From Luidia sarsii (Eukaryota > Echinodermata > Asteroidea > Paxillosida > Luidiidae): a stretch of 64,000 bases of DNA. Shown piece by piece: positions 9,791 to 21,552 of this stretch; position 1 is the stretch's first letter, and each line of letters starts with the position of its first letter. Under the pieces are notes generated by a model. It saw only the letters and a list, made by a program, of their open reading frames with translations. It was not told the origin of the DNA and searched no databases. The stretch is taken from the NCBI GenBank assembly GCA_949987565.1, contig OX465111.1:901001-965000 (forward strand), written 5' to 3'. The position numbers and the translations under genes are program-made.

Positions 9791-9854
9791 TTGCATGGCT
9801 CGCATCTCCCATTCGGGATGACGGGATGATACTTGCTTCCGCGTTTCACGGAGG

Positions 9855-9925
9855 AGTTGTAAACTAAAGGACCTTTCCAAGAGACCGTCCGTTGGAGAGG
9901 TCGAGCTATAGGTTCGAAACGTCGA
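9855..9925 (+). repeat. Diverged Penelope-tail motif
   Basis: GGACCTTTCCAAGAGACC is followed by GGTTCGAAACGTCGACCC, where GGTCGA and TCGACC can pair as an outer stem. Related to the variant at 48165-48215, which has the same CGAAACGTCGA(A)CCCTC ending. Confidence 0.45.
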
Positions 9926-10207
9926 CCCTCGCTGCAACGTGGGTATTTGCATTGAGGCAATCGAAATCAGCGTGCAGTTGGCAACAATTTGTGTTTTGGT
10001 ATGACCTCAAAGTTATCAGATATAATCCCTCGAATTAATTTTAATCCATTGACCCAAATGCGACAAGAGTCCCTACATCAAGTCAATATCGTCAAATAGT
10101 AGGCCCACTGACAAGATAGTTATGCCATGTACAATCTACCACATGCATATACAAAACCATTAACCTATACCAACATATTAACCTATCAACATACAAGTAT
10201 AAATAAA

Positions 10208-10247
10208 TTGCCTTTGAGAAAGGTCCTGCTAGGATCGAAACCTCAGG
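10208..10247 (+). ncRNA. Isolated hammerhead-like motif
   Basis: Only the ribozyme-like core of the Penelope tail is present. TTGCCT pairs with AGGCAA as stem I (6 bp), GGTCCT pairs with AGGATC as stem II with a GCT loop, and GAAAC follows. Compared with the hammerhead consensus, the CUGANGA box reads TTGAGAA and ACGTC reads ACCTC. Likely an inactive relic. Confidence 0.45.
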
Positions 10248-10383
10248 CAAGTATAATCTGATAAAATATGATGTTTGCGTCGAGAAGAATGCAATTCAAT
10301 GGGGTTTGATGACCTACTCGACATAAAAAAACAATAAGTGTACCGTGCTTTGCCCGATTGCATGATGAAAAACAAAAATCAGG

Positions 10384-10470
10384 CAGCTCGGGCGGGATTC
10401 GAACCCGCGACTCCATAGCAGGGCAAAGCACTGAGCACTCAGTGATTATGCACGCTTCGAGCAGGCCAAA
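10384..10470 (-). repeat. tRNA-derived SINE fragment
   Basis: On the minus strand there is a perfect B box arm, GCGGGTTCGAATCCCGC, followed by a T-rich tail. The 5' half (TGCTCAGTGCTTTGCCC) does not make a canonical D arm or acceptor stem. A second TCGGGCAAAGCAC-like string lies downstream. Not a functional tRNA. Confidence 0.55.
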
Positions 10471-11007
10471 CCCTCATTCAGTAACATAAGTACATTCCTA
10501 GTCGTTAAGTTGTGCATAGAATTATGCGTGCATCGTTCAACCTCCTTATTCCTCCATGGTTCAAGACAGGCTGACAGTCAATATGTGAAACCCAGTCATA
10601 TACGCACCTCGTACCGATCAGAGATACGCTGCAGTATCGCCTGAGGCTGCTGTGTCAATCGAATGCGTTGTCTATGGAGCCGAACGCCCTACTAATGTGC
10701 ACGTACCACCACCTGCATACTACACCACACTACAACACACTCTACACACGACACACGACAGACAGTCCGCTTGTAGGCATGGGACAGACCGATTATTGAC
10801 ACAGTCAACGATAGCCCAAATAACCCGCCCCACAATCACGGATCACTGTTATTGGCTTTCAGATGTGTAAACCAACTCATCGACCGAATACGCGCAGAAT
10901 TACATTCTTGCATAGCTACCCACGCAAGTGCTATGACGTCATGAGCTCTTCACTACATTTGTATATCAATAAAGGAGTGTCGGAAACGAAGGGCGCATTG
11001 TCGTATA

Positions 11008-11072
11008 GTCTCCTGACGACGGGCAGAGTACACACTACCCGAAACGTTGAGTTGCCATCTCTTTTCAGAGCC
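11008..11072 (+). ncRNA. Hammerhead-like fold followed by histone-type stem-loop
   Basis: CTC, then the exact core box CTGACGA (11013-11019), a hairpin GGGCAG...CTACCC (stem II), then GAAACGTT and GAG, which pairs with the first CTC. It is followed at 11057-11072 by a slightly imperfect histone 3' stem-loop (TCTCTTTTCAGAG core). This is the 5' part of retroelement-tail family 2. Confidence 0.55.
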
Positions 11073-11330
11073 ATACTCCTTCTCTTAAGAGATGATGTAC
11101 ATGGTGTCATCGCAAACCTCCTACTTGGTATTTCCACTGTGCAAACCTTCAAATCTTATCATACTCCTTCTCTTAAGAGATGATGTACATGGTGTCACTG
11201 CAAACCTCCTACTTGGTATTTCCACTGTGCAAACCTTCAAATCTTATCATACTCCTTCTCTTAAGAGATGATGTACATGGTGTCACCGCAAACCTTCCAC
11301 TTGGTATTTCCACCGTGCAAACCATCAAAT
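11073..11330 (+). repeat. Family-2 tail, tandemly triplicated
   Basis: The tail following the stem-loop (ATACTCCTTCTCTTAAGAG, TACATGGTGTCA, CTACTTGGTATTTCCAC, GCAAACCTTCAAATCTTATC) is repeated three times head to tail with a period near 100 bp. Other copies of this family carry a single tail. Confidence 0.85.
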
Positions 11331-12240
11331 AGTTATTGAGGGACTGTGTTCTGCTGTAAAAGGTTTACATGTATTATTGCATCAGACAGAAACCTCAAAT
11401 CAACTCAAGGAAACCTAGACTAGGATTTTTAAAGTCAAACAAATGAAGGAATTCGTAAAACGAGCCCAAGAACTCTGGATTAACGTGCCAAACTAAGACA
11501 CTCCAATCCAACCTTTCAAGAACACTCTATTTGGGGGAATTTAAGAAAGTGAGGAGTTTATAACGCTACTAATACTTTTTCTACTCTTATCATAAAATCT
11601 ATTTGATTTGGTAAAAAATAGCAAATTAATAACAACGACAAAAATCCAGGGGTATTAATATTATCGGAAAGCCGGCACACCTGTTGTTACCACACGTTAT
11701 ATGAAAAAAAATCACCAAGTTCGCTATACACATAGCCTTCCACAATAGCGCATCTATTTATAATAAACTCGTCAAATTACTACGCAAGCTGACCCGGTAT
11801 ACAGCCATCATTCGGCGCACCTTGTTTATCTGAATCCTGTTGGCCACCCAAAACCATCGTCAATAAGAGCCAGGAGTACGGGCAGACATAATACCGGATC
11901 TGTGGGTCGTATAATGTAATGGCTTTTCACACAGCAACGCAAACTATACCAGTTTCTGGGCAGCATGGTTATAAACCACCGACTGCGTCATAGCTGAGGT
12001 ATTGAGCTCTGATTGGCTGGAGGTTGCGTCTGCGCATTGACGTCATGCCGGGAAATAAATTCTTCCCATCAATCGCTTGATTACGGGAGGAATTAATGTG
12101 GCATCCAAACAGCAGTCTAGTTGTAAACCGTGGTAATTAAATCGTCTATTTCTTACTGGCTCTCGAGAGAACACTTTAGTGATAGGGTCATGGATCAGGT
12201 GCACGCCAAGCTACCAGATGGTAGCAGATGGTTGTTCATT
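11331..12240. other. No gene seen
   Basis: Unique-looking AT-rich sequence. A CCAAT-type ATTGGCTGG near 12012 and a CRE-like TGACGTCA near 12040 are close together, but no adjoining exon is recognisable. Confidence 0.4.
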
Positions 12241-12262
12241 CACTGTCTACGAATCACAATCC

Positions 12263-12866
12263 TGAAGATGTGATGGGATGGGATGTGATGGGATGGGATG
12301 AGATGGGATGGGATGGGATGGGATGGGATGGGATGGGAGGGGATGGGATGGGATGGGATGGGATGGGATGTGAACGGGATGGGATGGGATGGGATGGGAT
12401 GGGATGGGATGGGATGGGATGGGATGGGATGGGATGTGAACGGGATGGGATGGGATGGGATGGGATGGGATGGGGTGGGATGGGATGGGATGGAATGGGA
12501 TGGGATGGGATGGGATGGGATGGGATTGGATGGGATGGGATGGGATGGGATAGGATGGGGTGGGATAGGATGGGATGGGATGGGATGGGATGGGATGGGA
12601 TGGGGTGGGGTGGGGTGGGATGGGATGTAATGGGATGGAATTGAATGGAACGGGAAGGGAAATGATGGGATGGGATGGGATGGAATGGGATGGAATGGAA
12701 TGGAACAGGAAGGGAAAGGATGTGACGGGATGGGATGGGATGGGATGGGATGGGATGGGATGGGATGGGATGGGATGGGATGGGATGGGATGGGATGGGA
12801 TGGGATGGGATGGGATGGGATGGGATGGGATGGGATGGAGTGGAATGGAGTGGAATGGAGTGGCTA
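12263..12866. repeat. (GGGAT)n pentamer satellite
   Basis: About 600 bp of GGGAT repeats with scattered GGAAT, GGGGT and TGTGAACG variants. Met-Gly-Trp-Asp and Ser-His-Pro-Ile-Pro open frames are reading-frame artefacts of the 15-bp codon cycle. Confidence 0.95.
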
Positions 12867-13621
12867 TATATACATCAAACGCGTCCCATCCAACAACAAT
12901 GCATGCACACAATGGCGACTCAGGTCAATGAACTATTGAAGAGTACAATGACACGAACTGGATTCACACTGGGGATGATTAAACAGACGTATGATTAAAC
13001 TCACCTCGATCAATGTGTACAAGCAGCATATGCTGCAAGTCAACGGTAACGTCTATGGCCAGAGCACCGTGCACCAACTATCGATTACCTCTGGCCGGTC
13101 CTTCGGCCCGACAGGGAAGACTGCGTGGCTATATTGACCGGAGAAATACTGCAGCGAGCCGTGCCGGCATTTTGGGCACGAAATGAGCACCGACGGATAA
13201 ACACATGTGGGCTGGTATACAGATCAAACATTAACCGGCTCAAGTCCCGAGCGAGCGCTCCTGACTACAGAACCGTGCCGACGGGGACACAGAACCATCC
13301 CCCCACCCCGCAAAGCCGATTTCTCGATCTCCCCGTGACCGGGTGACCTGTATTGAATTGTGTTGCCCGCCTGTGACTGCGCGCTGCGTTTTGCTGAATG
13401 GGGACGGTAAACAACTGATTGGTGTCCACACAAATCTTCTTGGCTTTTTTTTCTCTCGAGTGCTTTGTACAAGAGGTGACTAGAGGGATCAATATCATAG
13501 GGCCCACCATTAAGCGTCGTATAGTAAAACTCAGGCGTGTAAAGTCTTGCTGAATGCAATCAGGCTATGTGGTAGATTAGCGGTGCCATCAAGGATTAGA
13601 AGACAATCTATTTTGGAGATG

Positions 13622-13692
13622 GAGTGTGGCTCTGAAAAGAGCTGGTGACGTCAACGTCTCGGACAGTGTGTGTATGCTTTCGTCAGGATGGC
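13622..13692 (-). repeat. Family-2 retroelement tail piece with histone-type stem-loop
   Basis: On the minus strand: CTGACGA (13682-13688 region), a diverged stem II, GAGACGTTGACGTC, and a stem-loop AGCTCTTTTCAGAGCC at 13628-13643. The hammerhead-like part is damaged (GAGA for GAAA). Confidence 0.6.
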
Positions 13693-14308
13693 TTTTTATG
13701 AAAGATCGCCAAACACAAGGCCTTATATTAAAGGCCCATCGAGGTGATGGCTACAGGAAATAAATAGAAGAGGAATAGACAGATAAAGAAAGAAAACAGA
13801 GTCAAAGGGAACGAAGGTATCTATTCACGTTCCTCTTGAACAGATCAAGTTTGCATGAAGATGGAAAACAGGATGTAGGTAGAGAGTTCCAAAGCGTAGC
13901 AGTACGGGGAAAGAAGCTATTGGAACATTTCACAGTACTGCACTTTGCATTTTGTTTCACAGTACCTGTTTCCCTTTGATATGTCTACGTTTCTAATTAT
14001 CTTGTGTTGCTTAGCGTCGTGATCTAGCTGGAATGGCGCCCTACAAATCATGTTATTATTATTAACGTGGGCACTTGTGGGTCTGGGCTTGTCGAGATGA
14101 TGTATTTCTTGTTCGGACACGAGTCGTTGAGTCTGCGGCCAGCATGTCCACTGCACGCGCCATCAAGCCACTGACACCCAATCTCCAGTGATGGATGGTT
14201 CATGGCACGGATATAATATGCCTTGCATGAACAATGCACGGTCAGACGCCACTAAACACGAAGCTAGTAAACTGTAACTTTGAAATACTGCACGCAGGTT
14301 AAAAAAAA

Positions 14309-14491
14309 CGCAGTGGCTGTTGTTACGGCAGTCGTCCTTGTGGTTCCCTGATTTCACAGTATTTGTCAGGATGTTTAGCTCTTGGAACCAGACAATCAGC
14401 TAATAGACTGGTTCAACCAGCCTGCAATGCTGACGAAATACAATCAAGTCAGGGAACCACACGGACGACTGCCGTAACAACAGCCACTGCG
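14309..14491. mobile_element. 183-bp CGCAGTGGC-end MITE, copy 1
   Basis: A near-perfect palindrome with ends CGCAGTGGCTGTTGTTACGG and its complement, flanked by TAAAAAAAA on both sides (9 bp). The other four copies (22476, 35437, 52393, 54431) are also exactly 183 bp. A 9-bp target duplication suggests Mutator- or Merlin-like mobilisation. Confidence 0.85.
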
Positions 14492-15002
14492 TAAAAAAAA
14501 AAATAGGTTCAGATGACTCTGGGCCACCTAATCAGAAACCAAAATACAGGGTGTGCTTTTAGAATTGTGAAGGTTTGTTTTGTTCTGTTCAGCTAGCACA
14601 GTGTATTATTCAACCCCTGGTCAACAACCTATGGCTTGCTCTTTCATACCTGTGACAAATAAAAAGGGGTGAATGAAATAGATTCGAAGCCTTTAGTCCG
14701 AAACTAAGCCTCCATTTCGTAAAATCACCTGTTTAGTGTTCTTTTATGATTGTGGAAACTGTGTGCGCCCCTGGCATAAATGGACCGACGAGGGCGCTGT
14801 TAATATACCAGTTGCGGGCAGGCAGATGTAAAGCACTAATTCGACCTTCCATAGAACTCAGTACAAAACCACACCTATGCACAAACTCAAACAATTCCAC
14901 ACCAAATGGAATTTTAAGGCCCCCCATACTCTAAATTGTAGATTGGCCCTTCATCTCTCATTTTCTTTTGAATATTTTGGTGTTCTTAACCGAATAGATG
15001 TT

Positions 15003-15106
15003 CTAGAGTGATATACAAAAATGTTGCAAACTGCTTACTGACTAAAATTACCAAAATGCAAATCTGAAAATATAGTGGGGCCTGACGTTTCGATTCTAGC
15101 AGACTA
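15003..15106 (-). repeat. Penelope-like tail, 5'-truncated
   Basis: Minus-oriented copy of the tail: ATATACAAAAATGTTGCAAAC, TGACTAAAATTACC, then GGGGCCTGACGTTTCGATTC, ending inside stem II of the hammerhead-like motif. Confidence 0.75.
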
Positions 15107-15109
15107 GAT

Positions 15110-15420
15110 GTTCCGTTAATTACAACCATAAAAAACCACCTACAAATTGTGTAGTCGTCCAAGCCGAATTTCTGCAAGGATTTTGGGATGGACCCCTCCA
15201 CTTCTACAGTCAAAATAGGGCCACATTTCAAGCCTCATAATTAAGTTCCAAATTACACACGAAATTGAACAGCGAACCCCCAGGTTGTCTTAAGCTTCAC
15301 TTATTCTAAAACATAATTAGTTAATTAGCCTCCAAAGTTCCCTTACTAAAAGAAGAACCAGTTGTGGGTCCACACTTGATGATAATCAGTTCGGCGGATC
15401 CATCTTGGATGGAATGAGTG
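15110..15420. repeat. Interspersed repeat shared with 33840-34130 (inverted)
   Basis: The blocks GTGTAGTCGTCCAAGCCGAA, TTTTGGGATGGACC, and GGGTCCACACTTGATGATAA recur in inverted orientation at 33840-34130. Non-coding, of unknown class. Confidence 0.65.
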
Positions 15421-16611
15421 TTCTGCAACCATGCCCCATGGCCTCAGCTATTGCGCACTCAGTCCACGATATCAACTCGATAGGATGTTGGCCAACCCAC
15501 ACGTGGCCCCTTTCTCTCGGAGTGTGTACACTAAGGGTCAGTCAGCGAGCCATTTACAATACATTTTTGGTAATGCATCAAGCATAAAGCCCCCAGCTGA
15601 GAAAATAAGCCAACGAAAAGCGAGGAATCTATGAAATACAGGATACAAGACTCTCCCTCCCACTGTAGGGAGCTTAAATTGCATTTTCGTGCTTGTAATC
15701 ACGCCATTTGGTTCATATTTATGAGTTTTTTTTAGAATATATTTCAAAGGGTCTAGGTGAGTAAGAGAAAATATGTCGTGTTAAATATATACAGTTCAAA
15801 GTTAACTCGTATTTTTTCCTCTATCGGTTTTCCCCCTTGTCATATGATATGAGGTACCCCACTTTTGAAAGTGGGTTGACTAAACTCATAATCATAAGTT
15901 ATGATTTTTTTAGACAACCAGCAGATTTAAGTCAATGCCCAGGGTATACGCTGAGCATGTGTCGTACTCATTTGCATACAATTATATACGATATCTATAT
16001 ACACAAGCGAATATATTTAGCTTCATTATCATACGGTCCTACTCGTATTCACTTTTCTTCGGGCGAAACCGTGATATCCCGAAACACGAGAATCGGGAAT
16101 CAACAAAACGAATGAAAAATTATAGGGCTTATTAACATTAAAAAAATGGAATGTGGGGAAGGGACGATTATGCATAATTCGTGGATAGTATTGTTAGTCT
16201 GGTGTCGGGGGAACCGTACTATATATACCACACTGATGAACCCAAGGCAGGATTGGTCGTGATAATTGTATCTAGTATGATGATTACTGGGCTCCCTCTA
16301 GTCTGGTGCACGGCGCGGTGTACGGTCGGTGCGCGTCACCGCCTCGGGACAGGAGACTGGGAGTCTGTATAGAAACACATGTCCGTGTCTCCGTCATAAT
16401 AGACGCAGTATAAGTGGAGTGTCCTCATACTCATAGCTTTCTGCCTTAGTTTGTAGCTCGCATGATTGAGGTGCTGTCAAAATATACCGTCATGCAGTGC
16501 GGTGGGCGGGATTACCGTTGTCTTTGAGAGAAGGCTCAAAACATCTGGCACTATTTTTGTTTTGAAAATGCCCGTAATATTTGATTATCGCAGTTTGCAA
16601 CATACTGGGTA

Positions 16612-16725
16612 CTGCTAGGATCGAAACGTCAGGCCCTCCTATTTTTTTTTGAGAAATAGCATTTTGGTCATTTTTAGTCATGTATAAGCAGTTCGCAAAA
16701 TTTCTATAAGTTACTCTGTAAGTTA
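16612..16725 (+). repeat. Penelope-like tail, 5'-truncated
   Basis: TACTGCTAGGATCGAAACGT, then the AT-rich tail with TTTTTAGTCA and TAAGCAGTTCGCAAAATTTC. The copy starts within stem II. Confidence 0.7.
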
Positions 16726-16899
16726 AAAAAAAAATGTGAATTTGAGTCAAATCGTGAAAAGAACGATAATGCCTTCACGTGTGAGGTATCGTAGATTTGA
16801 ATGCACAGGAAACAGTCGTTGAAATCTTTCTCGGTTCTGGTTTTGGTTGTAAGATTATAGACGCACGAGAATATCGCAAACTATTGACTGAACGAAATG

Positions 16900-17225
16900 A
16901 CCTAAGAGGCAAACCTTCAAAGATTGGGATGGTGTCATAAGACTTGGTGGTTTGCATGGTGCAAAGACTAAGTGGAAGGTTTGCGGTGACACCATGCAGC
17001 ACTTCTCTTTTCGAGAAGGAGTGTGGCTCTGAAAAGAGCCGGTAACTCAACGTTTCGGGTATAGTGTGTACTCTTCCCTTCTCCTGTGACGACGGGCAGA
17101 GTACACTCTACCCGAAACGTTGAGTTACCGGCTCTTTTCAGAGCCACACTCCTTCTTGAAAGAGAAGTGCTACATGATGTCACCGCAAACTTTCCACTTG
17201 AGATGGTATTTCGTCTCGGTCAGAG
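16900..17225. mobile_element. Inverted pair of family-2 tails with two histone-type stem-loops
   Basis: A minus copy (16900-17075) and a plus copy (17087-17225) face each other. Both carry the exact metazoan histone stem-loop GGCTCTTTTCAGAGCC, at 17025-17040 (minus) and 17130-17145 (plus). In the plus copy a purine string TTGAAAGAGAAG follows about 8 nt later, where a histone downstream element would lie. Confidence 0.8.
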
Positions 17226-17666
17226 CACGACCTATGTCCAGTCTTCGAGAAGTATCGGTCTTGGTAGCGGGTGCTAAGCCAGTTCAATGTGTGAAAAATT
17301 ATACCCTTTTTTGGGGGGAGGATATCGAGTGGATTAATTAAAGGGGTATGCAATGAAGTAATACTCTCTTTAATTCGAATTCCAGTGCCACAGATACCAC
17401 GACAGAATAAACGAATATTAATCGTGCATTCCAACCATGGCCATTCTAACCATACTGTACCATGTACGATCATTATCCACCGTGGGAGTAGAACCAGACG
17501 AGGGAGGGCCTTTGGTATCAATTATTAACGAACAGATGAGAGTGGCCAACCCTGGGAGTTATCCCAGCCATTACCGTGAAAAGGCCAACTCTAGTATGCA
17601 TTATCCAACCGTATACACCGTCATTGTACACACTGACAAAAACCAACGGGCAATATTCAATCCTGA

Positions 17667-19140
17667 GTAGAGTCGGGCAATATTCAACAGCTATTCTGAC
17701 TAGAGTCGGGCAATATTCAACAGCTATTCTGACTAGAGTAGGGCAATATTCAACAGCTATTCTGACTAGAGTCGGGCAATATTCAACAGCTATTCTGACT
17801 AGAGTCGGGCAATATTCAACAGCTATTCTGACTAGAGTCGGGCAATATTCAACAGCTATTCTGACTAGAGAGTCGGGCAATATTCAACAGTTATTCTGAC
17901 TAGAGTCGGGCAATATTCAACAGCTATTCTGACTAGAGTCGGGCAATATTCAACAGCTATTCTGACTAGAGAGTCGGGCAATATTCAACAGTTATTCTGA
18001 CTAGAGTCGGGCAATATTCAACAGCTATTCTGACTAGAGTCGGGCAATATTCAACAGCTATTCTGACTAGAGAGTCGGGCAATATTCAACAGTTATTCTG
18101 ACTAGAGTCGGGCAATATTCAACAGCTATTCTGACTAGAGAGTCGGGCAATATTCAACAGTTATTCTGACTAGAGAGTCGGGCAATATTCAACAGTTATT
18201 CTGACTAGAGTCGGGCAATATTCAACAGCTATTCTGACTAGAGAGTCGGGCAATATTCAACAGCTATTCTGACTAGAGAGTCGGGCAATATTCAACAGCT
18301 ATTCTGACTAGAGTCGGGCAATATTCAACAGCTATTCTGACTAGAGTCGGGCAATATTCAACAGCTATTCTGACTAGAGAGTCGGGCAATATTCAACAGC
18401 TATTCTGACTAGAGTCGGGCAATATTCAACAGCTATTCTGACTAGAGTCGGGCAATATTCAACAGCTATTCTGACTAGAGTCGGGCAATATTCAACAGCT
18501 ATTCTGACTAGAGAGTCGGGCAATATTCAACAGCTATTCTGACTAGAGTCGGGCAATATTCAACAGCTATTCTGACTAGAGTCGGGCAATATTCAACAGC
18601 TATTCTGACTAGAGAGTCGGGCAATATTCAACAGCTATTCTGACTAGAGTCGGGCAATATTCAACAGCTATTCTGACTAGAGAGTCGGGCAATATTCAAC
18701 AGTTATTCTGACTAGAGTCGGGCAATATTCAACAGCTATTCTGACTAGAGAGTCGGGCAATATTCAACAGTTATTCTGACTAGAGAGTCGGGCAATATTC
18801 AACAGTTATTCTGACTAGAGTCGGGCAATATTCAACAGCTATTCTGACTAGAGAGTCGGGCAATATTCAACAGCTATTCTGACTAGAGAGTCGGGCAATA
18901 TTCAACAGTTATTCTGACTAGAGTCGGGCAATATTCAACAGCTATTCTGACTAGAGTCGGGCAATATTCAACAGCTATTCTGACTAGAGTCTGGCAATAT
19001 TCAACAGCTATTCTGACTAATGTCGGGCAATATTCAACAGCTATTCTGATCAGAGTCGGGCAATATTCAACAGCTATTCTGACCAGTGCCGTACATTATT
19101 CAACAACTATTCTGACTATAGAGTCGGGCAATATTCAGCC
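17667..19140. repeat. 33/35-bp minisatellite (GTCGGGCAATATTCAACAG)
   Basis: About 43 tandem units of AGAGTCGGGCAATATTCAAC plus AGCTATTCTGACT. Units are 33 or 35 bp depending on one extra AG, and the 35-bp form is often linked to an AGTTATTC variant. The last four to five units decay towards 19140. Confidence 0.95.
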
Positions 19141-19940
19141 AATATCCTGACCATAAACTTCTGGTTAATATTGCTGGTAAATAAGATCCTATGGACTATG
19201 TCAGTCAGAATCCATTTACAAGCTCGTTACATCTCTGACGAATCCAGATAGAGCGTTGGTGAAACGATCTGATATGGGCTTTACCTTTCGTCCCACCGTG
19301 TGGTTTGTCATAGCGTATACTGCTCATCTATAAACAATTTTTTTCCAAAGGCCAGTGACACGGTATTTCGCGTGCATTTGTTCTTTTTGGGATTTTAAAA
19401 CCCGGTTTGGTTGGAAATAAGAAAAAAGAAACGGGTTCACTTAATTGTTTCACTTAACTTTTTTGTTTCTATATGGGTATAATTATAATTTTGCAGACAA
19501 TCTACCAGCAATAAATTCGACTGGGTCCAATTTGACTGCCTCCATCTTGTCTGCTTTCTATGTTACGGGTATGGGATGATTTAGCTTAGCGCCATGCAGT
19601 GTCATTATACGCAGATAGGCGTGAACCAATGTATACTGGTTTTTTGTTTCGGTTCTGACTAGGTGGGGCATCGCATGAACTCAAGGTCACGAACGCATTC
19701 AAAACGGGATTCACAGACAAATACTACTGTCTACAAATTAAGACGATTGGATAATCAAAGCTGTTCCCTCAGCAAATAAAGTACACGGCACAGAATTATT
19801 ATTGCAGACTGCCAAGGCCTATTCACTCGATTGAGTAAGATTCAAACCTCAACAAAATGGATCTCCTGATATTCTGATCAGGAGCTCTCTGAAATTCCCC
19901 CCAAAAATAAAAAATAAAATAATGCAATCTCCCTATTGAC
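19141..19940. other. No gene seen
   Basis: AT-rich sequence without recognisable exons, RNAs or copies of the repeats named elsewhere. Confidence 0.4.
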
Positions 19941-19949
19941 TTCAGTGAC

Positions 19950-20290
19950 AAAAATTCAAGCCTCGACAAATCCAGAGGCTCTATGGTTTTTTGATCCTAG
20001 CAGGACCTTTCTCGAAGACATAAACAAGCTACAATATAAATCAAATAAAATTGTAAACTGCTTATTAGACTGACAAAAGTGACTCAACTTCGATCCTCAA
20101 AAAATAATAGTGCATGGAGTTCCGATCATAACAGGACTTTTCTCGGAGGCAGAAATAATAGAATGGAAATAATTGGTTTGCTGACTAAAATGGCCGAAAC
20201 TTAGACCTCAGAAAATGCAGAGAGCTAGGCGTTTGGATGCTAGCAGGAACTTTCTCAAAGGCAGTAATGCAAAAGCAACATTTTCAAACT
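19950..20290 (-). repeat. Three tandem degenerate Penelope-like tails
   Basis: Three successive minus-oriented motifs: TTTTGATCCTAGCAGGACC near 19990, GTTCCGATCATAACAGGAC near 20118, and GTTTGGATGCTAGCAGGAAC near 20232. Each is followed by a TTTCTC(A/G)AAG/GGAGGCAG-like end and separated by AAACTGCTTATTAGACTGAC-type tails. They look like old tandem tail copies. Confidence 0.6.
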
Positions 20291-21372
20291 GGTTTCTGAT
20301 TTTAATGGCCAATGATACAATTTTTTGTTGTTGTAATTTCCCCCCTATGTCCCTTTAAAAGCTCCGAACACACCCGAATAATCTATTCCATCGCAAAAAA
20401 AATGGGCTGGCATTTGAATTTGAGCAGGAACAGTTTCAAAGACGAATTGCTGGCCCTTGCTTCAAGCCAGTCTCTGCCTTTGATCTCCCTAGGATCATGT
20501 ACCTCCTCATTGTGGAATTAAATATTCGTTAAATTAAGGAGAAGGCCGGGAAAGATTGGTTTATGTGTGTGTGCATACAAGCAGAATTAACTTATTCCAT
20601 TTTTAATTGAAACCTTGATCACGTTGCGTTCGGATCGGCGCCGCATTCAATATCACCGCTGTCTAGTAATTTGATGAAAATGACCAAAATAATGAATCGT
20701 GGTTTCCATGCCAATATAAGAAGGAAAGAACGAATCTAAAGAAATAAAACAAAACAAAACGCCGCAGATCAAAATGCGATGATAAGAAATGTTGCAGACA
20801 TCGGGAGAAAAAAAAATTTCGAAAGCGAAATGAGATTGTAATGGCTTCAGGTTTCCTATAAACGCTTGCAGTAAATCTAGGCGTCCCGTACACAACGAGG
20901 CAGCGCTAGGATCAATACACAAACGGGAGCTGACAGCATCCTCGACCAAAAAAATGAATCAGACAAAAATGAGGCTTCTTAGGAGATCCCTGCTTGGATT
21001 GCCGAAAGAAATTGTAGAAATTCAGCATTTTTTAAAAGGAATTGCAGATTATTGTATCTTACCTGCCTCCATTGTTTTGGTGGTGCACTCAGTTGATGTA
21101 GCGTATACTGTACGTACACAATGGATAGTCGGTGGTCGAGTGGTCGTGTCGGCTGGCAATATGCACGCTGTCTGATTGATGACTGATGACGACATGATGC
21201 AGACGGCTGTTGCATGTCGCAATCGTCGCATCTCCCGCGCGTGAAGCTGCCAACCCGACGGACGTTTCCTGGAACAAATCAGGTATTTCCGAATGCTGTT
21301 TGAACTGATTAGATTTAATCGAACACAATGGTAAGCATTTACTGTGTCTTGAAGACATGCATTATGTCAATT

Positions 21373-21552
21373 CAGTATATCCCAAGGTGTAGAACAAAGA
21401 GGTATCAGAAAAGTTTCTTCCCTCGTTCTGCCTCCACCTGGAATTCCCTTCCGGGTCATTGCTTTCCCCCTGCCTACGATCTTGCCCTTTTTAAAGGAAT
21501 GTTAATTCCTATCTCCAGCCTTCCTGAGTCCCCCTCTATCTCCTTTCTCTAG
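21373..21552 (+). pseudogene. Non-LTR retrotransposon (LINE) ORF2 C-terminal remnant
   Basis: The frame encodes IQYIPRCRTKRYQKSFFPRS followed by ASTWNSLPG and ends at a stop near 21552. An R-(Y)-x-x-S-F-F-P-R-x-x-x-x-W-N-x-L-P string is characteristic of the C-terminus of LINE reverse-transcriptase polyproteins. Nothing upstream continues the domain, so it is a severely 5'-truncated dead copy. An ATAAATAAAG-type tail follows near 21610. Confidence 0.7.

Noticed and set aside
12228..12931. Met-Gly-Trp-Asp and Ser-His-Pro-Ile-Pro repeat proteins
   Set aside because: Pure translation of the GGGAT satellite in several frames on both strands.
17667..19140. CRISPR-like array of repeats
   Set aside because: Units are contiguous with no unique spacers, and the genome is clearly eukaryotic with introns, a SINE and U3 genes; this is a minisatellite.
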